64,000 nucleotides of DNA from the NCBI RefSeq assembly GCF_900188345.1, contig NZ_FZOD01000012.1, positions 62,001 through 126,000 of the forward strand. The letters run 5' to 3'. Made by a program: the position numbers and the translations under genes. The notes below the pieces were generated by a model. The model searched no databases. It was not told where the DNA came from and worked only from the letters and a program-made list of their open reading frames with translations. Below, in pieces: positions 8,473 to 15,392 of the stretch (the first letter of the stretch is position 1; each line of letters opens with the position of its first letter). Source of the DNA: Streptosporangium subroseum (GTDB taxonomy: Bacteria; Actinomycetota; Actinomycetes; Streptosporangiales; Streptosporangiaceae).

Positions 8473-9879
8473 ATGACCCAGTTATCCAGGCGTGAGCTCC
8501 TGCGCAGTGCGGTCCTGGCCGGGGTCGCCCTGCCGGTCCTGTCCGCGTGTGCCAGTCCAGTAAGCAATGGTGGTGCCTCCTCGGCTCCCGCCGCCGGTGC
8601 CACCAGCGCGGCCAACCCGCTCGGGTTCGCCGCGGACAAACCCCTGGAGATCTGGGTCTTCGACGGCGGCTTCGGCGACGGTTACGCCAAGGACATCCAC
8701 GAGCCGCTGATCAAGGCGAAGCACCCCACGCTGGAGATCAAGCACAACGCGACGAAGGAGATCGCCAAGACCCTCCAGCCGCGCTTCGCCGGCGGCAACC
8801 CGCCGGAGTTCATCAACAACTCGGGCGCCAACGCGATGGACTTCGGCGCACTGGTCCAGGACGGCCAGCTCGCCGATCTCACGCCCCTGTACGACGCGCC
8901 GAGCTGGGACGATCCCGCCGTCAAGGTGCGCGACACGATCGACCCCGCCGCCATCGCGTTCGGCAGTTACGACGGCAAGCCGTACGTCCTCAACTACGCC
9001 AACACCGTCTGGGGCATCTGGTACTCGCAGAAGCTCTTCGACGACGAGGGCTGGCAGGTCCCCAAGACCTGGGCCGAGTTCACGGCCCTGTGCGAGACCA
9101 TTAAGAAGGCGGGCAAGACGGCGCCGTTCACCTACGCGGGCAAGCACCCGTTCTACATCTACGAGGCCATCCTGACGCTCGCCGCGAAGATCGGCGGCAA
9201 GGACGTGCTGAAGAACATCGACAACCTGGAAGACGGCGCCTGGAAGGCCGAGCCGGTCAAGCAGGCCGCGACGGCCTTCGCCGAGCTCGGCGCCAAATAC
9301 CTGCTCCAGGGCACAGCGGGCCTCGACCACATCCAGACGCAGACCGCGCACAACAAGGGGCAGGTCGCCATGCTGCCCTGCGGCTCCTGGCTGGAGAACG
9401 AGCAGAAGGACTCCACCCCGGCCGACTTCGGCTACGCGGTGTTCCCTCTGCCGGACTTCGGCCCCTCCGACGCCCTGCCGTACGGCACCATGCACATCCA
9501 GCCGGGCGAGGAGTACATCGTGCCGGCCAAGTCGGGCAACCCCCGGGCGGGTCTGGAGTACATGCGGGCGATGCTCTCCAAGGAGGGCGCCGGCAAGTTC
9601 ATGGAGCTGGTCTCCACGCTCACCGTCGTCAAGGGCGCCGGGGAGGGCCAGACGCTCAAGCCGGGCCTGAAGAGCGCCTCGACCGCCCTGACCGCGGCGG
9701 GCGACAACGCCGTCTGGTTCCTGTTCCGCAAGTGGTACGTCGACATGCACGACGAGGTGGCCGCCGCGTCCGGGCAGCTGATGAGCGGCAAGCTGACCGT
9801 CGACGAGTGGATGGAGCGCGCGCAGAAGAAGGCTGACTCGATCAAGAGCGACTCCTCGGTGAAGAAGTTCACGAGGTGA
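8473..9879 (+). CDS. ngcE: NgcE-like amino-sugar ABC transporter binding lipoprotein
   Basis: 468 residues. The N-terminus has RR at residues 6-7 in a Tat-like RRELLRS context and a lipobox LPVLSAC with the modified cysteine at 26. The mature part is a cluster-B extracellular solute-binding protein, closely resembling Streptomyces NgcE (N-acetylglucosamine/chitobiose uptake): ATKEIAKTLQPRFAGGNPPE and NNSGANAMDF are recognisable. AGGAGG precedes the ATG. It is followed, after a repeat-filled spacer, by two matching permeases. No ATPase gene is present; such systems use the shared ATPase MsiK encoded elsewhere (family knowledge). Confidence 0.9.
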   Translation: MTQLSRRELLRSAVLAGVALPVLSACASPVSNGGASSAPAAGATSAANPLGFAADKPLEIWVFDGGFGDGYAKDIHEPLIKAKHPTLEIKHNATKEIAKTLQPRFAGGNPPEFINNSGANAMDFGALVQDGQLADLTPLYDAPSWDDPAVKVRDTIDPAAIAFGSYDGKPYVLNYANTVWGIWYSQKLFDDEGWQVPKTWAEFTALCETIKKAGKTAPFTYAGKHPFYIYEAILTLAAKIGGKDVLKNIDNLEDGAWKAEPVKQAATAFAELGAKYLLQGTAGLDHIQTQTAHNKGQVAMLPCGSWLENEQKDSTPADFGYAVFPLPDFGPSDALPYGTMHIQPGEEYIVPAKSGNPRAGLEYMRAMLSKEGAGKFMELVSTLTVVKGAGEGQTLKPGLKSASTALTAAGDNAVWFLFRKWYVDMHDEVAAASGQLMSGKLTVDEWMERAQKKADSIKSDSSVKKFTR

Positions 9880-10043
9880 CGGCGGCGCGCCGTGCGTACG
9901 GGAGGTTCACGAGGCGACGACGATGCACCACGCGTGCCGAGGTTCATGTGGTGACGGCGGCGCATGACGCGTACCGGGGAGGTTCATGCGGTGACGGCGA
10001 GCGGGAGGTTCACGAGGTGACGGCGACGTGCCGCGCGGGCGGA
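9866..10043 (+). repeat. Five-copy degenerate tandem repeat in the ngcE-ngcF spacer
   Basis: Copies start near 9866, 9903, 9940, 9980 and 10006 (spacing 37, 37, 40, 26). The shared core is AGGTTCAYGNGGTGACGGCG. The first copy is the last codons and stop codon of ngcE, so the spacer looks as if it grew by duplication of the gene's 3' end. The copies are diverged, so this is not a recent slippage product. Confidence 0.85.
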
Positions 10044-10068
10044 TCGGACGAGGAACGGTAACCCACCG

Positions 10069-10971
10069 ATGAACTACGGCAGGATGCGGTTCGTCACCGG
10101 GTTCCTCGCGATCCCGGTGGCGCTCTACGTGATCTACGTGATCGCCCCCTACGCGCAGGCCTTCTACATCGCGTTCACCGACTGGCGCGGGGTGAGCGCC
10201 AGCCCGCGGTTCGTGGGAACGGAGAACTTCCGGAGGCTCGCCGGCGACGGGATCTTCTGGGAGGCCGTCGGTCACAACCTGCTCCTGCTGATCCTGATGC
10301 CGCTGCTCACCCTCGTGATCGCGCTCTTCTTCGCCTTCCTGCTCAACGCGGGCGGGCGGGGCGGCACCGGGGGCATCTGGGGGTCGAAGTTCTACCGGGT
10401 GGTGTTCTTCTTCCCCCAGGTGCTGGCCATCGCGGTGGTCGCCGTCCTGTTCCAGCAGGTGTTCAGGCCCGACAGGAGCGGCATGCTCAACGCGCCGCTG
10501 ATCGCCCTCGGGCTTGAGCCGGTCGGCTTCCTGTCCGACACCGACATCGCGTTCTGGTCGATTCTCGGCGTGCTGGTCTGGCAGGCGGTCGGGTTCTACG
10601 TGGTGCTCTTCTCGGCGGGCATCGCCTCCATCCCGCGTGACATGTTCGAGGCGGCGGCGATCGACGGCGCCGGGGGAGCGCAGCTGTTCTTCCGGATCAC
10701 GCTGCCCCTGCTCTGGGACACCATCCAGGTCGGCTGGGTCTATCTCGGCATCGCCGCGCTGGATGTCTTCGCCGTCGTGTGGGTGATGACGGCGGAGCAG
10801 GGCGGTCCCGACCACTCCACGACGGTGATGGCGGCGGAGATCTACCGCAACGCCTTCCAGTACTTCAAGTTCGGCTACGCCTCCGCGATGGGCGTGGTGC
10901 TGTTCTTCTTCACCATCGGGTTCGCGGCGCTGGCCCTGCGCCTGTCGCGGCGTGAACGAATCGAGTTCTAG
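10069..10971 (+). CDS. ngcF: ABC transporter permease, NgcF-like
   Basis: 300 residues, six predicted membrane helices beginning with RFVTGFLAIPVALYVIYVIA. The MalF/UgpA-type EAA loop is seen as FEAAAIDGAGGAQLFFRITLPLL near residue 195. It forms one half of the membrane channel for the NgcE substrate. The stop codon TAG shares its G with the GTG start of the next permease, indicating translational coupling. Confidence 0.9.
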   Translation: MNYGRMRFVTGFLAIPVALYVIYVIAPYAQAFYIAFTDWRGVSASPRFVGTENFRRLAGDGIFWEAVGHNLLLLILMPLLTLVIALFFAFLLNAGGRGGTGGIWGSKFYRVVFFFPQVLAIAVVAVLFQQVFRPDRSGMLNAPLIALGLEPVGFLSDTDIAFWSILGVLVWQAVGFYVVLFSAGIASIPRDMFEAAAIDGAGGAQLFFRITLPLLWDTIQVGWVYLGIAALDVFAVVWVMTAEQGGPDHSTTVMAAEIYRNAFQYFKFGYASAMGVVLFFFTIGFAALALRLSRRERIEF

Positions 10972-11882
10972 TGGCAGAGGCGGCGATTTCCCGGAGCCGG
11001 GCACATGTCCGAGAGGAGCGCAGGAAGCGGCTGGGACCGCTGTCGATCCTGACCCACCTCGCGCTGCTGATCTGGACGGTCCTGGTGGCGGTGCCGATCG
11101 TGTGGACCTTCCTCGCGTCGGTGAAGAGCGAGGACGAGATCTTCGGCAACGCTTGGTCGCTGCCGGCCTCCCTCCGCTTCGACAACTGGGCCCGCGCCTG
11201 GGAGCAGGCGCACATCGGCCAGTACATGGTGAACAGCGTCATCGTCGTGGCCTTCAGCACGTTCGGCACGATGTTGTTCGGCTCGATGGCCGCCTACGTG
11301 CTGGCCCGCTACAGGTTCCGCGGCAATCGCGCGATCTATCTGCTGTTCGTCTCCGGCCTGGCCTTTCCCGTCTACCTGGCGCTGACCCCGCTGTTCTTCG
11401 TCGTGCAGAACATGGGGACGATCCCGCTGATCGGCCAGTTCATCGGCCTGAACACGCGCGGCGGGCTGATCCTGGTCTACATCGCCTACTCGCTGCCCTT
11501 CACCGTCTTCTTCCTGGCCGCGTTCTTCCGGACGCTGCCGGGGGCGGTGGCCGAGGCGGCCTTCGTGGACGGGGCCTCGCACGCGCGGGTGTTCTTCCAG
11601 ATCATGCTGCCGATGGCCAAGCCGGGCATCGTCAGCGTGACTATCTTCAACGTGCTCGGCCAGTGGAACCAGTACCAGCTCCCGCTCGTCCTGCTGACCT
11701 CCGACAGGGAGAAATGGGTGCTCACCCAGGGCATCGCCGACATCTCCACCGCCGCGGGCTACGACGCCGACTGGTCGGCCCTGTTCGCCGCGCTCAGCAT
11801 GGCCATCCTTCCGATGCTGATCGTTTACACGCTCTTCCAGAGTCAGATCCAGAAGGGTCTGACCGCGGGGGCGCTCAAGTGA
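10971..11882 (+). CDS. ngcG: ABC transporter permease, NgcG-like
   Basis: 303 residues, MalG-type carbohydrate permease with six membrane helices. The conserved EAA loop reads AEAAFVDGASHARVFFQIMLP near residue 186. GTG start overlaps the previous stop by one base. Together with NgcF it forms the inner-membrane pore. The gene is followed five bases later by a clear terminator hairpin, ending the five-gene operon that begins with the RpiR regulator. Confidence 0.9.
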   Translation: MAEAAISRSRAHVREERRKRLGPLSILTHLALLIWTVLVAVPIVWTFLASVKSEDEIFGNAWSLPASLRFDNWARAWEQAHIGQYMVNSVIVVAFSTFGTMLFGSMAAYVLARYRFRGNRAIYLLFVSGLAFPVYLALTPLFFVVQNMGTIPLIGQFIGLNTRGGLILVYIAYSLPFTVFFLAAFFRTLPGAVAEAAFVDGASHARVFFQIMLPMAKPGIVSVTIFNVLGQWNQYQLPLVLLTSDREKWVLTQGIADISTAAGYDADWSALFAALSMAILPMLIVYTLFQSQIQKGLTAGALK

Positions 11883-11886
11883 CCCT

Positions 11887-11915
11887 GATCTCCTTAAGGG
11901 TCGTTTAAGGAGATC
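11887..11915 (+). terminator. Terminator of the ngc operon
   Basis: Perfect 11-bp inverted repeat GATCTCCTTAA / TTAAGGAGATC with a 7-nt loop, starting five bases after the ngcG stop codon. Confidence 0.8.
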
Positions 11916-11941
11916 ATCATTGGTGGTTAAGGGGGAATGGG

Positions 11942-11991
11942 TTGACTGGTGAGGCGTGTTGGCGGTTAGGTTAGTTAGGAAAGCTTCCTAA
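11942..11991 (+). promoter_or_regulatory. Chitosanase promoter with CsnR-like operator
   Basis: A TTGACT -35-like box (11942-11947) and TTAGGT -10-like box (11966-11971, 18-bp spacing) are followed by the 17-bp palindrome TTAGGAAAGCTTCCTAA at 11975-11991, where it would cover the transcription start. The palindrome agrees with the operator described for the ROK-family repressor CsnR, which controls chitosanase genes in Streptomyces. The csnR gene itself is not in this window. Confidence 0.75.
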
Positions 11992-12049
11992 CGAGCGGGC
12001 GAGTTCCTCGCCTCCGGTCGTTCCTCCACACCTCTTAATGGAGAGACAC

Positions 12050-12922
12050 GTGCCCATCTCGTCAGATCCCCGCACCAGCCGCCGCGCCCTGCGTCTCCTC
12101 GCCTCCGCCGCGGCCGTCGTCCCGGTCCTGGCCTCCTTCGCCGGTGCCGGACACGCGGCCACGCAGCCGTTCTCGCCGGCCGCGAAGGTGTCGTCGGTGT
12201 CCGCGGCCGCCGCGGTCGATCTCACCGACCCGCGCAAGAAGGACATCGCGATGCAGCTGGTGTCCAGCGCGGAGAACTCCACCCTCGACTGGAAGGCGCA
12301 GTACAAGTACATCGAGGACATCGGCGACGGCCGCGGCTACACCGCCGGGATCATCGGCTTCTGCTCCGGTACGGGCGACATGCTCGACCTCGTCGAGCTC
12401 TACGCCGCGCGCAAGCCCGGAAACGTGCTCGCCAAGTATCTGCCCGCCCTGCGCAAGGTCGACGGCACCGACTCGCACACCGGCCTGGGCTCGAACTACA
12501 CCAAGGACTGGGCCACCGCCGCCAAGGACACGGTCTTCCAGCAGGCACAGAACGACGAGCGCGACCGGGTCTACTTCAACCCGGCGGTCAAGCAGGCCAA
12601 GCTGGACGGCCTGCGCGCCCTCGGGCAGTTCGCCTACTACGACGCCATCGTCATGCACGGCGGCGGGAACGACCCGCAGGGCTTCGGCGCGATCCGCAAG
12701 AACGCCCTGAAGAAGGCCAAGCCGCCGGCGCAGGGCGGCGACGAGGTGAAGTATCTGAACGCGTTCCTCGACGCGCGCAAGGTCGCCATGAGGGCCGAGG
12801 AGGCCCACGAGGACACCAGCCGGGTCGACACCGCACAGCGGGTCTTCCTCAACAACGGCAACCTCGACCTGAACACCCCGCTGTCCTGGAAGGTCTACGG
12901 AGACCCCTTCAAGATCAGCTAG
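12050..12922 (+). CDS. csnA: Secreted GH46 chitosanase
   Basis: About 290 residues. It hydrolyses beta-1,4 links of chitosan outside the cell. A twin-arginine-like leader (TSRRALRLLASAAAVVP) ends near GHAA. The mature domain shows the GH46 catalytic region SSAENSTLDWKAQYKYIEDI then GDGRGYT, holding the acid glutamate and the base aspartate, and strongly resembles Streptomyces sp. N174 CsnA. GTG at 12050 is preferred because GGAGAG sits six bases upstream; ATG at 12038 is the alternative. Its 3' end overlaps that of the convergent alkD-like gene by 8 bp. Confidence 0.95.
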   Translation: MPISSDPRTSRRALRLLASAAAVVPVLASFAGAGHAATQPFSPAAKVSSVSAAAAVDLTDPRKKDIAMQLVSSAENSTLDWKAQYKYIEDIGDGRGYTAGIIGFCSGTGDMLDLVELYAARKPGNVLAKYLPALRKVDGTDSHTGLGSNYTKDWATAAKDTVFQQAQNDERDRVYFNPAVKQAKLDGLRALGQFAYYDAIVMHGGGNDPQGFGAIRKNALKKAKPPAQGGDEVKYLNAFLDARKVAMRAEEAHEDTSRVDTAQRVFLNNGNLDLNTPLSWKVYGDPFKIS

Positions 12923-13634
12923 TCGAGCTCCCCCGGCGAGTGGGCCGAGACTCGCTCGCCGGGATGTTTCTGAGGGCCTCGCGACGGCTCAGACCGGTGA
13001 TGCCCATGTGGTCGACGTAGTGGACGACCTCGCCGGGATTCGTCTTGGCGTATTCGCGCAGGGCCCAGCCGATCGCCTTGCGGGCGAAGAAGTTGTTGTC
13101 GGACAGGCTCGGCTCGATGCAGGCGTAGAGCAGGCCGGTGTCGGTGGCGGCCTTGAACCTGTTCTGGGACAGGATGGCCGTGCGGCGCTTCCAGAGATCG
13201 TCGCCGCGGGCCCAGTCCAGCATGAGCGAGCGCATGGTGTCGGGAAAGGCGGCCAGAAGGCCGCCGACACGGTGAACGGCGAGATCGTCGACGTAATCCC
13301 ACCAGGCTCCGCTGACGATCATCTCTTCGTACATCGGAAGCGCGTAGAGCGTCTGGAAACCCCGGTACGGCCGGAAGCCGGTCAGCTCGATCGCCGCGTA
13401 GCGCTCCTCGCGGTATTCGGCCTCCCGCCACAGGGTCAGGGTCGCCTTGCGCCATTCGGGCGCCGTCTCGATGGGGTGCTCGAGGAAGGCCCTCTTCAGG
13501 GCGGCGCGGCGCGGCATGGCCTGTGCCCCGAGGAACGGCATCTCGGACTTCATGTAGGCCTGCATGACCTGTGCCTTGGCGGGATCGGCGGCGTCGGCGA
13601 GCGCCATTCGCACAGCCTTCTGGAGAGGCGTCAT
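12915..13634 (-). CDS. AlkD-like DNA alkylation repair protein
   Basis: 239 residues from MTPLQKAVRMALADAAD. It is an all-helical HEAT-like repeat protein with signatures of the DNA glycosylase AlkD: AYMKSEMPFLGAQAMPRRA, FADTM-like FPDTMRSLMLDWARGDDLWKRR (split across the mid part), and C-terminal NNFFARKAIGWALREY. AlkD enzymes remove alkylated purines such as 3- and 7-methyl adducts. The ATG overlaps the TGA of the upstream TetR gene (ATGA), so both are made from one transcript. Confidence 0.88.
   Translation of the reverse strand: MTPLQKAVRMALADAADPAKAQVMQAYMKSEMPFLGAQAMPRRAALKRAFLEHPIETAPEWRKATLTLWREAEYREERYAAIELTGFRPYRGFQTLYALPMYEEMIVSGAWWDYVDDLAVHRVGGLLAAFPDTMRSLMLDWARGDDLWKRRTAILSQNRFKAATDTGLLYACIEPSLSDNNFFARKAIGWALREYAKTNPGEVVHYVDHMGITGLSRREALRNIPASESRPTRRGSSTS
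12932..12963 (+). terminator. Hairpin serving the chitosanase gene, inside the alkD-like 3' end
   Basis: CCCGGCGAG-(14 nt)-CTCGCCGGG, 9-bp perfect stem, ten bases past the chitosanase stop codon. It lies within the final codons of the convergent gene, explaining its atypical Ser/Arg-rich tail. Confidence 0.5.
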
Positions 13635-14326
13635 CCGCGGTGGCTGCTCCGCTCGCCGGTCGCCACGCCGTCGAACAGGACCGTGATGTAGTGCTCGGCG
13701 AGGCCGGCGGTGTTGAGGCGGCCACCCGGGCGGAACCAGCGCACCGCCACCCAGATGGTGTCGCGGATCATGCGGTAGGTGAGCTTGGGGTCGACGTCGG
13801 CGCGGAGCTGGCCGGCGGCCTGGCCGAGCTTGATCTGCTCGACCCACATGCGCTCGACCTCGTCCTCGGCCCGGACCAGATAGTCGAAGCGGTCGCCGGG
13901 CAGGGAGCGCAGGTAACTCCAGTCGTTCTGCATGACCGTGATCGCCGCGCGGTGTGGTTCGAGCGTGCTGAACCCGATGCGCACCATTTCTGAAAGAATC
14001 GTGCGGGGGTCGCCGTCCTGCTCCAGGGCGACGCGGTAGCGGCCGACGAGGTCGTCGAGGAAGGTGGTCAGCACCTCGTCGACGATCGTCTCCTTGGAGT
14101 CGAAGTGGTGATACAGGCTTCCGGACAGAATGCCCGCCTCCTCCGCGATCTCGCGGACGGTGGTCGCCTGGAAGCCTTTCCGGGCGAAGAGCTCGGCGGC
14201 GAGCTTGACGAGGTGGTCGCGGCGCTCGGAGGCCGGGCCGGATGAGGCCGCGCGTTTCGTCGTGCCCTGGCGCTTGACCGGGGTCGCGGTCGCGCCGGAG
14301 TTCTTTCGCGTGTTCACGTCCTCCAT
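13631..14326 (-). CDS. TetR-family transcriptional regulator
   Basis: 231 residues from MEDVNTRKNSG. After a basic leader the TetR helix-turn-helix is clear: RRDHLVKLAAELFARKGFQA and TTVREIAEEAGILSGSLYHH, then FDSKETIVDEVL. The C-terminal domain is of the KstR2/FadR-like type (about 45 residues with EVERMWVEQIKLGQAAGQ). AAGGG precedes ATG 14326. Two related operator-like sites lie upstream. It is translationally coupled to the AlkD-like gene, but a fatty-acid or CoA-ester ligand is equally plausible. Confidence 0.87.
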   Translation of the reverse strand: MEDVNTRKNSGATATPVKRQGTTKRAASSGPASERRDHLVKLAAELFARKGFQATTVREIAEEAGILSGSLYHHFDSKETIVDEVLTTFLDDLVGRYRVALEQDGDPRTILSEMVRIGFSTLEPHRAAITVMQNDWSYLRSLPGDRFDYLVRAEDEVERMWVEQIKLGQAAGQLRADVDPKLTYRMIRDTIWVAVRWFRPGGRLNTAGLAEHYITVLFDGVATGERSSHRG

Positions 14327-14335
14327 TATGAGCCC

Positions 14336-14405
14336 TTGCGCAATCGCTTGTTCACATAAACGCGCCAGCTCATCCCCGCCTTTGCTTGCAACCAAGCGCT
14401 TGCTA
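14336..14405 (-). promoter_or_regulatory. Operator-like sites upstream of the TetR gene
   Basis: ACCAAGCGCTTGCTA at 14391-14405, with core palindrome AAGCGCTT, and on the minus strand a diverged copy AACAAGCGATTGCGC (14338-14352). The same 15-mer recurs exactly at 52282-52296 before a flavin reductase gene, suggesting one TetR-type factor recognises both. Confidence 0.55.
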
Positions 14406-14446
14406 AGCGTGCCGCGAGGCCGGAGGCGGGGACGGTGCGGAGCTCC

Positions 14447-14971
14447 TCAGCGGGAGGACCGTCTGCCGCGGGCGGTGCGGAGGCGGTGGAGGTCGAGGAT
14501 CGGCTGCAGGAGCCAGAGCCAGATGGCGACCAGGGCCACCGCGCCGCTGAAGATCACAGCGGCGAGGTCGTTGATGACGACGTCGACGACCAGCGCGATC
14601 GCGCTGGCCATGGACACCATCAGGAAGACCAGGCCGACGATGCCGATCCGGTTGGCCCGGCGGAGCATCATTTCCTTCAGCGAGGTCCGGAACAGCAGGC
14701 GGTGCTGGGCCGCGGGGGCGATGAAGCACACCGAGGCCACGGCGCCGCTGAGCAGCGCGACGAAGAACAACCGGTAGCCCAGCGTGCCCACCTCGGAGAA
14801 TCTCTGCTGGAACGGCAGAATGAGCAGGAAGGCGAACAGCACCTGGATCCCGGTGGTGGAGACGCGTAGTTCCTGCAGGAGCTCGATCAGCTCCCGGTCG
14901 ACGCGTTCCTTCTCGCTCTCGCCGGGTTCGGATCTCTCGAGTTCAGGGTTGCGACTGTCCAACTGACTCAC
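14447..14971 (-). CDS. DUF6328 family membrane protein
   Basis: 174 residues. A charged N-terminus (ESEKERVDRELIELLQELRV) is followed by four hydrophobic segments, starting IQVLFAFLLILPF and LGYRLFFVALLSGAVASVCF. The amino-terminal ELRV..TGIQVLFAFLL..PF pattern identifies the actinobacterial DUF6328 family, of unknown function. GTG start at 14971 without a strong ribosome-binding site. No operon partner. Confidence 0.8.
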   Translation of the reverse strand: MSQLDSRNPELERSEPGESEKERVDRELIELLQELRVSTTGIQVLFAFLLILPFQQRFSEVGTLGYRLFFVALLSGAVASVCFIAPAAQHRLLFRTSLKEMMLRRANRIGIVGLVFLMVSMASAIALVVDVVINDLAAVIFSGAVALVAIWLWLLQPILDLHRLRTARGRRSSR

Positions 14972-15264
14972 CTGGGACCCATTTTATAGCTGTATACGGC
15001 TATTAACTTCCTGCCGGCTTGAGCTTTACGCGACGATCGCATGACCTGGATGGTCTTGCCTTCGCCGTGGGAAACCGACCGGGGGAGGCCGGGATCCGGG
15101 TGGGCCCGGCCCAGGCGCCCCGGTGGACGATCCGGTTCGCGACCACGCCGCGGAAGCAGCTGCGGAGGCATCGGAGGGCGGCGGTCCCGTGTCCCCGCCC
15201 CTCCCGAGGGGCACCCGTGATCTGCAGGCGCGTGGTCGAAGGCCCGTGGTCAGCCCACTAGCAA
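14972..15264. other. Intergenic region, no gene recognised
   Basis: About 290 bases of high-GC sequence between the divergent DUF6328 and GH3 genes. Open frames here have no ribosome-binding site or family resemblance. It should hold the DUF6328 promoter (AT-richer patch 14980-15010). Confidence 0.4.
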
Positions 15265-15281
15265 TTAGGAAAGTTTCCTAT
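15265..15281 (+). promoter_or_regulatory. CsnR-like operator before the GH3 gene
   Basis: TTAGGAAAGTTTCCTAT, 16 of 17 positions symmetrical with the palindrome in front of the chitosanase gene (TTAGGAAAGCTTCCTAA). It lies 112 bp before the GH3 start, suggesting co-regulation by a ROK-family repressor. Confidence 0.65.
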
Positions 15282-15328
15282 TAGATTTGCGCCCAAGCCT
15301 TTGGGAGCGCTTCCTCCGGAGGTGCCGA

Positions 15329-15367
15329 ACAACATGTTGTCCGCGCGTCTTCGGCATGAGATGCCGA
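15329..15367 (+). promoter_or_regulatory. Two perfect inverted repeats in the GH3 leader
   Basis: ACAACATGTTGT (15329-15340, 12-bp palindrome) and TCGGCAT-GAG-ATGCCGA (15351-15367, 7-bp arms). Both lie between the CsnR-like box and the start codon and may be further operators or leader RNA structure. Confidence 0.4.
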
Positions 15368-15392
15368 CCGGCCGTGAGGCGGAGGAGGGTGC

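Noticed and set aside
8473..11882. DasR-type operator for the ngc operon
   Set aside because: No ACTGGTCTAGACCACT-like sequence is seen upstream of the operon; the visible symmetry there is the TTTCACC/GGTGAAA repeat.
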